Shown here: positions 1 through 10,160 of the stretch, one piece after another | How positions within the stretch are numbered: the first letter of the stretch is position 1 | Layout of the letters: each line of letters begins with the position of its first letter | Assembly: GCA_022376515.1 (NCBI GenBank) | Contig: WTXI01000551.1 | Span: 1 to 16,704 of the forward strand | Direction: 5' to 3' | Length of the DNA stretch: 16,704 nt | Source of the DNA: Lactifluus volemus | Taxonomy: Eukaryota; Basidiomycota; Agaricomycetes; Russulales; Russulaceae | The notes under the pieces: model-generated | What the model saw: only the letters and a program-made list of their open reading frames with translations | What the model was told of the DNA's origin: nothing | Databases searched by the model: none | Position numbers and translations under genes: made by a program

Positions 1-350
1 AATATCTGGTATATATGTTAGGCATTACTAGGCTACTAGGTGCCTGCAAGGCTTGTTCGAGAGTAGCAAATATGGCTAGCCTAGGTTGCCTCGTAGCCAT
101 TGCAAGGTATAGAAGGGTAATACTACTTGCAATATTTGGTATAGATGTTAGGACTTACTAGGATGTTAGGCATTGGGAGGCCCCCACAAGGGTATCCAGC
201 CTGTAGTAGCCTACCGGGCACCAGATTAAGTCAAGTAGGGATGTGTATCTTACAATGCATGCTAGGCCTTACTAGATATCTCCCAGACAAGGCATGCTTG
301 GCCAGGCTGTTGTACGTTATAATCATTTGCCACTCTATACCATACTAGTA
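1..350. repeat. Degenerate tandem repeat, about 125-bp unit
   Basis: Three diverged units begin near 1, 131 and 256. Each opens with an AATAT/AATGC stretch followed by a 'GTTAGGC...TTACTAGG'-like motif and a 'GCAAGG'-type motif. No credible coding frame is present. The stretch at about 92-130 (GTAGCC, then TTGCAAGGTATAGAAGGG) is closely matched by 16664-16704 in the same orientation. This could be part of an LTR or other dispersed repeat family or satellite-like filler; the family is not identified. Confidence 0.6.
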
Positions 351-454
351 AATGCTTGTATTGACACTATCTACTACATGCGTAGCTCACTGCGGCACCC
401 CTGAACCTGAAGCGCTGCAGTAACGAGAGAGTGCCGCCTGCCATCTGTAAGTTT
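351..454. other. Short intergenic stretch with a small inverted repeat
   Basis: No gene is seen. A 7-bp inverted repeat (GCGGCAC near 392, GTGCCGC near 431) could pair across a loop of about 30 nt. It lies just beyond the 3' end of the reductoisomerase fragment. Whether it matters is unknown. Confidence 0.3.
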
Positions 455-990
455 TTAAGGGTTTGTAATCTGGACGCAATGAGCGCACCAAATTTCATGC
501 ATGCCAGATCTTCTGGTCATCAATCTCTGACAATCTCTTTCAGTTCACACGTGAACTCCTTGCAGTACGTGCTGCGCCCGTTGAACTCGAACGCCTTGCG
601 TGTCGCGGCATCATCGCGGATGCTCTAGTAGAGATATCGGGCGGTTGGCCCCTTCGAATTCGGGGGCCCAAATCGAGCGCGCCATGGTGTATAGTTGAAC
701 ATGCGCTGTTCATGTAGTCGATCCTGGGGGAGGGAGGATCAAAATTGGTTGAGTTTTTCTTTTGGGTTGGGTGGAGGAACACGAACCGGGTTCTTCGAGG
801 CCGATGAGCGAGAAGAGGGATCAAGTCACCTCTTCGACGATATCGTCAAAAGCCTCTGCGGGCGAGTGGCCATTCTCGCGGAGGACCTTGTATTGCGTGA
901 GGTTCATGACCCCGTGCAACAAGTAAAGTACCCATAAGACCCGGCCTGGACAAAAGGGCGAGTTTGGAACTCACGAATACCGCCCATCAA
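455..990 (-). pseudogene. ILV5: Ketol-acid reductoisomerase (ILV5-type) 3' gene fragment
   Basis: Ketol-acid reductoisomerase makes dihydroxy-acids in mitochondrial valine and isoleucine synthesis. Only the C-terminal part is present. On the minus strand the recognisable pieces run in order: LMGGI (990-977), then TQYKVLRENGHSPAEAF (about 900-850), YMNSACST, GALD, RKAFEFNGRSTY, EIDDQKIW and VRSLRPDYK (about 485-456). These are hallmarks of the fungal enzyme's C-terminal helical domain. Two introns can be inferred. One starts GTGAGT after LMGGI but its acceptor has decayed to CACG. The other is intact, GTTCGT...CCCAG (about 785-725). A TGA at 821-823 replaces the residue after VEEVT, and at least two frameshifts follow (near 660 and near 525). 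Intron retention shows it was copied as DNA. It starts abruptly and no upstream enzyme sequence is present. Family assignment is confident; function is excluded. Confidence 0.85.
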
Positions 991-1055
991 CTAGGAAAAG
1001 ATTAGATACTCTGCGAGAATTAATGTCTCATCTTGGGCGGCTGTTCTGTACTTAC

Positions 1056-2550
1056 CGCGCCGCGCTCGTAGCGAGGTGCAGCAGCGTCGCGAGAGAAAAC
1101 TGACGACTAGGTCCGGGCGAAGATTCGGATGCAGCGGGGGATTGCACGGCCGAAATTTTAGACGCGATGGAGGCGTGCTGGATCGCGGTGAGGATGGAGC
1201 GCGACAAACCGCCCGAGACATCCGTGCCGAGGCCGACCTAATGGGTAGGTGGTTCGTCGAGAGAACTTGTAGCAGAAACTAAAATAAAAAAAATGATCAC
1301 CTTTATTCTGCGGTCGATGAGATTGCCGACTGCGCACACCCCGCTGCGTAGGTTGAAATTGCTCGTCGGGCAATGGTTCACCCCGGCATCCCTTTTCTTA
1401 ATCAATGCGATCTCTTGCTCTTCTAAATGGATTGCGTGGGCGAGGATTGTGTGGTGGCAGAGTAGCCCGTACCTGTCATACACGTCTGCATACGAAGTAG
1501 CCTCAGGGAAGAGCTCGAGCGTCTTGCGGACCTCGTTCTGGTTTCAGATATGTGCGTCTGGATCGGGAGAGTGGGGTCGGCGCGTGCCATTGTCCCAAGT
1601 TGGGACAGAAGAGGACCGGTGCAGGAGATCGCAAACCGGGGCGTCAGGATGGGCTCTACAAGGTGGAGTTTGGGAGCGAATGTGGGAGATAAGGGTGTGC
1701 ATTGCAGTGATGGAGTCGGAAACGCTGGGCTCCACATAGTTATCGGGTGAATTGCGATCCATATTGCATTTCGAAGTATGGCTTTGAGCGACCCCGAGGC
1801 AAGAGGTCGCCAGAGGTATCACGTACCCCTACAAAGCGCGCTGGCCTAGACCAAAACGAAAATTAGAAGCATGGGAGAGCAGCTGAACCCGCTGACCATG
1901 GGCATTGATGATATCAGCAAGTATCTTGGTAGCTTCGAGATGTAATGTTCCGTAATAGCAACAGTGGTTGTCTAGTATTAGAATGAGCAAATCGAAACTA
2001 TAGAGGAAATAAGGCCATCGGAGCACCCCAGAATTGATGATATGTTTTACGATCAACTCGTAAAGCTCGGCGGGCGAAATCTACATCAGCAAATCGAGTC
2101 TCCATGGGAAACGTTACTTCTGTTAGCCAATCAAGTAACTCATACTGCTGACCGCTGGAATCCGACTTGTGCGTCAGCGGCATATGACCCAAGCATGCCA
2201 TGCGTGCTCACCTCCCGAAGTTCGGGACTTGCGGCGCGTGCTACGGATTTCACAACAGTGAACCAACAAGTTAGTCAAACGCCACAGGCAACATTGAGTA
2301 AAAGCGTGCTTACCGTATGGGTATCTACGAAGCCTGGGAGGATAAACTTGCCGTACTGGAGGATGAGGAGAGGCACATCAAGCGATCCATGCCGAGCACG
2401 GGCAGCCTGAAGAGCAGTGCGGTGGATGTCCTCCTCGATCCATTCAATGTCGCCCGAAGGCCCAATGGCTAGCAGACAGTTCGGTAGAGCCTGATAAGAT
2501 GAGATCAACCTCGGATTGACGAGGGGTCCATAAAATATGGTTGGGATTTG
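1056..2550 (-). pseudogene. Guanine deaminase, truncated and frame-damaged
   Basis: Guanine deaminase is a zinc amidohydrolase converting guanine to xanthine. The minus-strand copy reads IFYGPLVNP near 2545, PGFVDTHT at an exon end (2314), a 29-nt microexon HAPQVPNFGR (2240-2212), then SGQQYELLDWLTEVTFPMETRF (exon from 2154), CCYYGTLHLEATK, CNMDRNSPDNYVEPS, LTPRFAISCT, IQTHISE, YDRYGLL, ILAHAIHL, HCPTSNFNLRSG and LGTDVSGGLSRSILTAIQHAS (exon 1237-1056). The metal-ligand elements are present: THTHA split by an intron, QTHISE, the ILAHA histidine and the LGTD aspartate. Damage: an extra T near 2063, missing bases near 1962, 1833, 1661 and 1541, and a lost splice acceptor near 1772. The last part of the barrel and the C-terminal strand domain (GNFEPGKxFDAL region) are absent, replaced by the reductoisomerase fragment. 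No convincing start codon is seen. Several lesions are homopolymer length changes, so sequencing error is an alternative for those, but not for the truncation. Confidence 0.85.
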
Positions 2551-2923
2551 AGAAGGCGGCTTTCTGAGTACCCCGAGGCGAACGAACAAAGGAGCGCTGT
2601 ATTCGTGCTCGGAGGTAAGGAGTGATAGAAGTGGCGCTGGCCCACATAACCGATGGTGACGCCACGTGCGGTGGCCTTTTCCTTGACAAGAAAAAAAAAG
2701 TTCGTTAGCAAGCGCACCGCTCTGCTGCCTGGGCAGGTATGTAAGAGAAAATGACAAGTCGAAGAAGATCTTCAAGGGCTAGCACACTGCAGGGGTCACA
2801 AGACCTGTATGATGACTCGGAACATCAACTTGAAGTGTATGGTGGTCGAGCAGCAGTTCAAGCTGTAGTATTCAGAAGAGAAAAGCACAAGAGAAATATC
2901 AAGAAGTGAAAACAAAGAAGTTA
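2551..2923. other. Intergenic region without a supported gene
   Basis: This lies between the 5' side of the guanine deaminase remnant and the 3' end of the DUF6698 gene, both on the minus strand. It should hold the lost 5' exon or promoter of the deaminase and the 3' UTR of the DUF6698 gene. A minus-strand open frame of 70 residues (2505-2717) overlaps the deaminase in another frame and matches nothing I recognise. No terminator or RNA gene is evident. Confidence 0.4.
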
Positions 2924-4419
2924 TTAGGATTCCGTCGTGATACCGGCCCTCCCCATCCGAATACGCCTTAGAATATCAGCCTGGGATTCCGGCACTCGCA
3001 CAGCGGAAAGTTGACCATCCGGTGATGGAGACCCAAAGACATGCCTATTGACAAGACACTATTAGTCTTCAATGAAATTTAGGAACGCAGAAAACCGGAA
3101 ACGTACTGGTTATACCAGGCTAGCGTGCCTATTGTCCAACTACTGTTGGGAAACTGCTCAAATAATTCAACAACCAAGTAGAAGAACTCCTCGAGGGGAA
3201 ATGATGGGTTGTTAGATTCCCAGCACTCATCAGTCAGTAGCGTAAACATTGCCTGGGAAAAGAAAAGATCACAAGCGGAACATCAACACAAGTTATTGTC
3301 AAACCTGTGTGGCACCATACGCAATCTCCCTTCCAGTTAGTGCTGTTAAATTGTGTATCTTCGCATTGTTTGCTCTTGTATTTCGACCACTGCCAGGGGT
3401 TGAAAGAGCTGATGATGGACCTGTAAAAATGTGCTTGACAACCTATGTGAGAAACATGAGGATTGGTAACCCAACATATTCAAATCATAAACGCACCCGA
3501 AGGATATAGTGGCCACGCATAAGCCCTTTGTCCGGGTTCTCGGGGTCAAATTGGCCTTCATCGTAGAGACATGTTGACCAATCACCAGGCTGGAAGATGA
3601 TACGCCCGTCCTGAAGTTTACTTAACATTCTAGAAAGATCATTAGCATGGGACAGAATGTACAATGGAGTGGACGTACTCAGTTGGATCCTCATCAAAGT
3701 CATCAAGGAGATGACGAGGGCAAAGCATTCGGCCTATTTGTGGGTGGTTGAGTCCCCGGGAGGCCTTTGACGTGATCCTCAAAATAGGAGGGTTAAGTGA
3801 TTCTCGTGAAGCATTGCGAAAAATATATTCCAGGGCACTGTACTTGAGATCTCCGGTATCGCTGGTGCGCGTGACCTGAGCTTGTTGATGAATCTACGAC
3901 TATGTATAAGTATATAAGTTGTCATACAGAAAATAGAACTCACAATCAGTATGAGCTCTGAAAGGCTCTCCGCGTCCTCATCAAACCATTCAATCTGTTC
4001 ATCAAACCGAGTGAGCACCTTCAATAGGTGATCATATCCCTTCCTCAACTCAGGCTCATTCGCACTTTGGTTTTACCATATTATCATCACATATGTTGAG
4101 TCAGTGATATATAGAACTCACGGAACATCCTCCGAGTTTGCATCAGTCAGACCCCTGGATTGTATGCCGTAGTGGATAACCGAGGAAACAGATATGAACG
4201 GAGAGAAACTTCGAGCAAATGATTGCCCTGCTCGACCATATGGAGCTAGGGCTGTGTCTTTCAAGTTGCTGAATATATGAAGTCAGTTTACGGTACCATG
4301 ACGCAGCTACTGACTTACCTCTTTGGCCTCATTCGACCCCTTCTTGTCAATGCGCCAACAAGATGACCATGACTGGTGTCGCTATGACGCCGCGATGGCG
4401 TATGACGAGAACTGGGCAT
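2924..4419 (-). CDS. DUF6698-domain protein, intact, eight exons
   Basis: Function unknown; DUF6698 proteins are a multicopy family of mushroom-forming fungi. Exons on the minus strand: 4419-4319, 4268-4122, 4064-3944, 3893-3679, 3629-3497, 3442-3305, 3252-3107, 3044-2924, giving 373 residues and ending in tandem TAA codons. Introns are about 45-57 nt with GTAAGT, GTGAGT, GTACGT or GTGCGT donors; the one at 3630-3678 has a clear TGCTAATG branch site. One acceptor (3894) is chosen over an AG 6 nt upstream because the upstream one would leave an in-frame TAG. Family signatures: SLNPPI (155-160), RGLNHPQIGRMLCP (169-182), DGRIIFQPGDW...LYDE (202-219), FDPENPDKGLMRG, and the diagnostic FTGPSSA (245-251), followed by a helical C-terminus with FFYLVVELFEQ and AWYNQHVFG. 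The N-terminus is basic and Ser/Arg rich. Every exon joins in frame, in contrast to the decayed neighbours. Exon structure is inferred by hand. Confidence 0.82.
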
Positions 4420-4599
4420 TGTGAAAGAAGAGTGGTGAAGAGAAGACTAACGGTCAGTACACCGCGATGACACCAATTAAATAGCTGAGACGGGATTCAA
4501 CTTCAAGTTGATGGTCATCGGGTCGGACCTCGGCTGAGACGTGCGAGTAAGCGGGCGCCACATAACTTTTAGGCTGAAGTCACGATCACGTGTGAAGCG
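4420..4599. promoter_or_regulatory. Presumed 5' flank of the DUF6698 gene
   Basis: This follows the start codon at 4419 on the minus strand and ends where PRP8-derived sequence begins. It should contain the promoter and 5' UTR by position only. No TATA box or other specific motif stands out. Confidence 0.3.
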
Positions 4600-5110
4600 G
4601 CAGGAGATAACATTCCGATGACATTGTTGTTAGTTGGGTGTGACGCGGAAGAGGATGTGGAGCCTGTCCACGTAGTAGCGGGAGTAGAGACGGATGGGGT
4701 GATGTGTCTCGGTTGCCGAGTTTCACGATACTGAAGGAAATTGTTGGGCATCTGTGGGGGACCAGCCAGGCGCATGCGGCCTGAGCGACGGTTCGGGAGC
4801 CCACCACAATCCAATGGCATCTGCAGTGATATCACTCTCTAGCGCCTTATCATCAAGGAAGGAACGACCTCTTGAGGGAGTTCAAAGTCATCATCTTGCC
4901 CACCGGGCCTCAAAATAGTGTCCTCATGAGAGACCAAAAGGGCATTTTTTGGCGTCGCACCAGAGAGATCGGATTGATCAGCGGGTGGGAGTAGAAGGCG
5001 GGTAGGTCAGGATCGTCAGTACGGATGTAGACGTCCTTTGTGGCGTGGTAGGAAATGATGCTGACTGAGTGCGGAAGCGAGTTATACAAGTGGGGGATTG
5101 AGAAGAGGAC
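4600..5110 (-). pseudogene. PRP8: PRP8 (spliceosome core) gene fragment with internal deletion
   Basis: Prp8 is the large U5 snRNP scaffold around the spliceosome active site, normally over 2,300 residues. Minus-strand matches run in order: [11 protein letters not shown] (about 5085), [14 protein letters not shown] and PLINPIS (about 5035-4965), DDDFELP (about 4895), then in another frame DITADAIGLWWAPEP (about 4840-4795), RRSGRMR directly joined to LAGPPQMPNNFLQYRE (about 4785-4725), then HHPIRLYSRYYVDRLHILFRVT (about 4710-4645) and HPTNNNVIG (about 4635-4610). In intact Prp8 the RSGR and AGPPQMP segments are several hundred residues apart, so a large part is deleted. A second, smaller deletion joins FRVT to HPTNNNVIG. 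At least three frame changes prevent translation. Everything upstream of PHLYN and downstream of NNNVIG is missing. Confidence 0.85.
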
Positions 5111-5432
5111 GAGAATGGACGTACCTGGCGTACAGTGCGAAGTTTTGAGGCCAGCCGCGGTTGACCTGACGGGAGCTCCTTGAGACGGGGAAGTAGGCCA
5201 AGTGGCGATCCGTGAAGCACAGCGCTCGGGCATCCAGAAAGGAAGATGGGGTGCAACAGATAACCCATCCGAGCTGATCAGACAATGTGTCGAGATCAGT
5301 CGAGATGGGGTCCGTGAGGAAGGTGATGGAGGTGTGATATGCAAGTGACGGGGCAGTGTGGATGAGGAGGAGGAGGAGGTATATCATGATGAGGCGAGAA
5401 ATTCCCGTGAAATTCGAACCACCGCTAGCCAC
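5111..5432 (-). other. Unrecognised open frame with signal-like N-terminus
   Basis: A minus-strand frame of 116 residues (5432-5082) begins with ATG and has a hydrophobic run [17 protein letters not shown] that resembles a signal peptide or membrane anchor, followed by [21 protein letters not shown] and a Trp/Tyr-containing tail ([10 protein letters not shown]). A GTACGT donor-like sequence follows the tail, just before the PRP8 fragment. It is not part of Prp8 as far as I can tell. It may be a first exon, another captured fragment or chance. I do not recognise the family. Confidence 0.3.
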
Positions 5433-5906
5433 CTGCTATCCCACGGTCACTGACTCACAAGCGGGCGTTCCGATCGTTTCCGAGTCCACGTTGACATTCA
5501 AACTTTGAAGTCCTGTCCCATAGTTCATATCACCCCACCTATCGCTCTTGCAATTTCTGCAACTATCCTACAATTTTTTTACACAGAACCATTTGCGGGC
5601 TACCTTGACACATTGTCTGGTGGCTTCGGGGTGGATCATCTGTTGCACGTGACCCCCGCTTTCCGACGGTCGTCTTCAAGTCCTTGGCTGCGAGTCACTG
5701 CCCTGGTTCCCCTTTCCGCACAAATCTCATCTCGAGCACGATCGACGCCTTGTCTTTCTGCCTGGGTGATTTTGTTTGTTGCACCCCCCCTCCTTCTGGC
5801 TGTTTCTGTGGTTCTCCGCCCTCACCATCCGTGCCAGAGCCACCTACCAGATCCACACAGATCCACTTGAAGTTCTTGGTTGTGTCTGCTGATTCCATTT
5901 TATGCT
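5433..5906. promoter_or_regulatory. 5' flank and leader of the Plavaka transposase
   Basis: Pyrimidine-rich sequence immediately upstream of the transposase start, as expected of a fungal promoter and 5' leader. The left end of the transposon should lie here or slightly further left. I looked for a CACTA-like terminal inverted repeat shared with 10160-10490 and found no convincing pair; the best was a weak AACTTTGAAGT/ACTTTAAGT similarity. Confidence 0.35.
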
Positions 5907-8900
5907 ATGGTTTGGTGCTTTTTCTGCCAAAAAGATGTCTCTGTGACTGGCTCCCGTGGTCTTCGACGTCACCAATCGTCCAAGCGGTGTCAAACAGCAG
6001 CAGCAGAGTTTCGATCCCATGCATTAAAGAAGCGGATAGCATTCAGAGAAGCGGAGAATACAGAAGGGCCCACCCAAGACAATATCGGTAGCACATCTTC
6101 TGGTGACCCCCCTGCTTTTGTTGAAGTTAGTACTGCCGCTGGTCCGGATGCTGAGGTGGGCATATGTTTCGAAAGCTTTTTAAAAGTTACATGACCGAAT
6201 TGACGTTACCTGGAGCAGGAGGATATAGAAATCCCATCTCCAGTACCAAGTGTTTATACACGTACTGGCAGACAAGTGCGCAGGCCTCGTAAATTGGCAG
6301 ATTTTTTGCCTCACACCTTGCTACCGCTCCATCTTCGACCACTTCCGTGTCCCCAACCACCTGTCTCCCCGGCCCCATCTATAACCGCAGGGCAGAATCC
6401 TTCGGAACGTCAACCATCACCGACACCACCACCGACACCACTACCTCAGAAAGTTCAAACTGAGGTGAACGAGTTTGGCCTCTTCCGTGTCTACTCAGGC
6501 GCACTACCAACTCACGATCCCGAGGACAACAAAACGATTGATGATTATTGTGACTCTAATCATCTAGATGCCACGCCGAATCATACAAGTGGTCCTCTTG
6601 CTAAGTTTGGCCATAGTCACGATGCCCCGGAGCCTACGGAGACTACCACCGTCCCCTTTCCCAACAAAACTGTTGCACTCCTTATGAACTGGTATTATGC
6701 GGGTTCCAGCACGAAAACAGTTCAAGAGCTCGATCACCTTGTCCATGGGGTCATTTGCCATGATGATTTCAACCGAGATGACTTGCGAAATTTCCGTGCC
6801 TCGCGTGAGACCAAGCGAATGGATGACTTTATTGAAGGACCAGCCAGTGTTTTTTTAGGGTCTGATGGTTGGAAAAAAGGCAGTGTAAGTATAGCACTTC
6901 CACGTGCTGATTCCACGAATGGTGGAGACGAGTCATCTGCACCTCGATTCAAAGTCGATGATGTTTGGCATCGGAGCATTGTTGATATTGTCATCGCTGC
7001 CTGGCAAGACCCAGCTTCATCTACATATCATTTACGGCCATACCACTTGTTCTATGAGGGTGGCGATGACAGACCCCCTGAACGTGTCTACGGGGAAGCC
7101 TATGTCTCAGACCTTTTTATGGAAATGGACACAGCAATCCAAATGCTCCCCCCCGAGCCTGGCTGCACCTTAGAACGAATACCATCCCCTTTAATGCTTT
7201 GGTCAGACTCTACGCATCTCACAAATTTTGGCACGGCATCCATGTGGCCAATTTACATTCAGCTTGCAAATCAATCCAAGTATGTGCGTATCAAACCCAC
7301 AGCATTTGCAAGTCATCATCTAGCATATTTGCCTTCAGTATGTCATAAATTCATGTCATTTTTCGCACATGGCACTTACCAATTTAAAGCTACCAGATAC
7401 ATTACAGGACTACTATGAAACCTGCTTTAGCAAACCTGCATCACCTGAGACAGTAACACACTGTAATCGAGAGCTCATGCAGGAAATTTGGAAGCTCCTA
7501 CTAGATGACAAGTTTGCACATGCTTATGAGCATGGTTTAGTTATCAAGTGCTGGGATGGCATCTCTCGACGCTTTTATCCTCGGCTCTTCACCTATTCTG
7601 CTGACTATAAAGAAAAGTGAGTATCTTGGTTGAATTTAATAATCTTAATATAATAAATGACTACATAGGGCTCTACTTGTAAGCATCAAGCACTTGGGAA
7701 AATGTCCTTGTCCCCTCTGTGAAACCCCAATGGATGTGATTCCAGAAGTGGGCACCATTCGGGATTCTGAACGCCGCAAACGTCTGGCTCGCAAAGATAG
7801 TGAAAGGCACCAGTTAACAATTGAACAGGCAAGGCAATTTATCTTTACAAGTGGTGCCCCAGTGTCAGGAATCCGTGTTGGGCGTTTACTTAACCCAACA
7901 TCACATGTACCAACAAGGGTAAGCTTCTATCAAGTATTACAAAAATATCACTTATCTTTAGTTATTTAGAATACATTTTCAAAGTTCTTGCTGCCATTTG
8001 GGATCAATTACTATTCACTTTTTGTTGGTGATTTGCTCCATGAACTTGAACTTGGTGTAGTCAAGTCGGTGATCTCTCACATCATCCGGATTCTCCATGT
8101 GGTGGGCAGTTCAGCTATAGTTGAATTTGATCGTCGGTATGTATGATATTGATACATGCTCTTTCTTTACTCACTCTACCAAGGTTTCGCAGCATACCCA
8201 CATTTGGAATGACAACAATTCGACGATTTGCTCGAAATGTATCTGGACTCAAGAAACTGGCAGGCAGAGACTTTGAGGACATCTTACAGGTAAGTTGCCT
8301 TTACTGATACTACTCAAATTCTCTAACCTGTCCCATCAAGTGTATAATACCTGTCCTTGAAGGGCTCATCCCAAATCCATATGGAAATTATGTACTAGAC
8401 CTCCTTTTTGACCTTGCCCTTTATCATGCTTATTGCAAGCTTCAAATGCACACTGATTCAACACTAGCATCAATGGAACACACACTTACATCTCTAGGTC
8501 AACAACTTCGAAAATTTGCCTTCAAAACATCTTCGAATTTCGCCACTAAAGAGTTGCCAGCTGAGCTGGATCGCCGATATCGACAGAACAGTGGAAAATC
8601 CACTACACCAAAGGAAAAACTGCCAGATGGACCAAGGAAGAAGATATTCAACATGAATACATTCAAGATGCATGCCTTAGGGTACTATCCACATCATATT
8701 CGGTGTTTTGGGACAACAGATGGGACATCTACCCAAAGTGTAAGTGTTGGTCCTCTGCTTATCAATGATGACTGATTTTTAAGAATATTATATTTATAGG
8801 GTGAATCTGAGCATCGTCGGATCAAACGCTTCTATGCTCGAACAAATAAGAAAGGTTTTGTTCAGCAGGTCACACGACATGAGCAGCGTCAGCGCCTACT

Positions 8901-10160
8901 CCAAAAACTGAAGCGTCGCGAACAAGTTTCAGCACCTTCAAAAGGCAAGAGCCCAACAGTTGACTTGACAGAGAGCGAGCGTTTACCTCGGACATCACCT
9001 ATGGCCCACCATCATATATCAAATTCACGGCGCTTTAAAGAACAGATTCCAGAATTTTTGGCAAAGAATGCAGGAGATCCAGCCTTCAAAGTATGTACTA
9101 TCTCAATCTGTAATACTGGCCACACATAGCAGGTTTTTGTAGGACTTTCTACCTCGTCTCAAAGCCCACCTCCTCTGTCGTCTTCTTAATAAGTCATACA
9201 CAGGAGATGAAGACATGTTTACGCCAGAGGAGTTAAGCACAGTCTGTTTCCGTGGAGATCGGCTCTACTTCCATAAGGTGGCCCGGATCAATTATACAAC
9301 TTATGATATTAGACGTTCACAGGATTCCCTTAATCCCCGAGCTCATGCAGACTTTATGTGCCTTTCTCATGAAGATGGAGATGGGGACTTTCCATATTGG
9401 TTTGGTCGTATTGTTGGCATCTTTCATGCAGATGTTGTACACCTGGGACCGGCTAGTAAATCACTCAGGCCAGAACAGATGGAATTTCTGTGGGTGCGTT
9501 GGTTTGGCCGTGACTTGAGCTGGAGATCAGGTTTTAAGGCCAAACGACTACACTGTATTGGCTTCATACCTTGGGATGACTCCGACACAGAGGCATTTGG
9601 TTTCCTTGACCCAAAGGAAGTCATTCGTGCCGTTCATCTCATACCTGCATTTGCCCATGGCCACACTGATCAGCTCTTGCCACCATCCATTATACGACCT
9701 CTCACAAGTAATAATGAAGATTGGTGTTTATACTACGTCAACATGTGAGTTTCTAATCCATGTGTCTTACATTTCACTTCTGATGCTGTTAGACAGGTTT
9801 GTTGACCGAGATATGATCATGCGATTCCGAGGCGGGGGAATTGGTCATCAGGCAACCCGCCACGCCGACCACCAACTAAATGAAGCTGAGCAACCCAATA
9901 TTTCAACAATTGGTGAAGATGACGAAGCACTTGATGGATCAGCAACCAGAGCCGATAGTACCCAATATGGGGAACTCGAGGAAGGTTGGGACGAGGACGA
10001 GGATGAGGATGAGGATGTGGATGTGGATGCAGATGCAGGTGGCATTGACAGAGAGACAGATGACTCAGATGATGCAGACGCTGAAGAGGCAGACCTTGGC
10101 CCTGAGGGAATCGATGGAGAGTACAACACTGACAACGACGACCTGTATGATATGTTTTAG
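5907..10160 (+). CDS. Plavaka-family transposase, ten exons, apparently intact
   Basis: DNA transposase of the Plavaka group (CMC/CACTA-like) of Agaricomycetes; it would excise and integrate its element in the nucleus. Exons: 5907-6155, 6219-7337, 7390-7616, 7669-7918, 7970-8136, 8184-8289, 8341-8739, 8800-9090, 9143-9744, 9797-10160; 1257 residues, no internal stop, all introns GT...AG and 47-63 nt. Order of features: C2HC zinc finger (Cys4, Cys7, His22, Cys28) for probable DNA binding; basic YTRTGRQVRRPRK near 95-107; PFPNKTVALLMNWYY; RPYHLFYEGG; LWSDSTHLTNFGTASMWP with Asp413; SHHLAYLP; LGKCPCPLC (Cys544, 546, 549); FVGDLLHELELG with Asp636; GESEHRRIKRFYARTNK with Glu841/Glu843; late MFVDRDMIMRF. 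Asp413, Asp636 and one of the two glutamates are my candidates for the DDE triad, by family analogy. The tail (about 1197-1257) is highly acidic, from a GAGGAC/GATGAG microsatellite. The start is the ATG right before WCFFC. The open frame suggests recent activity, unproven. Confidence 0.92.

Noticed and set aside
1..350. LTR of a retrotransposon
   Set aside because: No clear TG...CA ends, primer-binding site or polypurine tract could be placed and no Gag-Pol frame is present, so only a generic repeat is reported.
1293..1739. Plus-strand open frame of 148 residues
   Set aside because: It lies antisense to recognisable guanine deaminase exons (YDRYGLL, HCPTSNFNLRSG), which explain the sequence better.
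2505..2717. Minus-strand frame with KATARGVTIGYV, faintly like an aldo-keto reductase
   Set aside because: Similarity is limited to a few residues, and the frame overlaps the deaminase N-terminus in another phase.
9848..10135. Minus-strand Ser-rich and His/Pro-rich open frames
   Set aside because: They are antisense shadows of the Asp/Glu-coding microsatellite in the last transposase exon.
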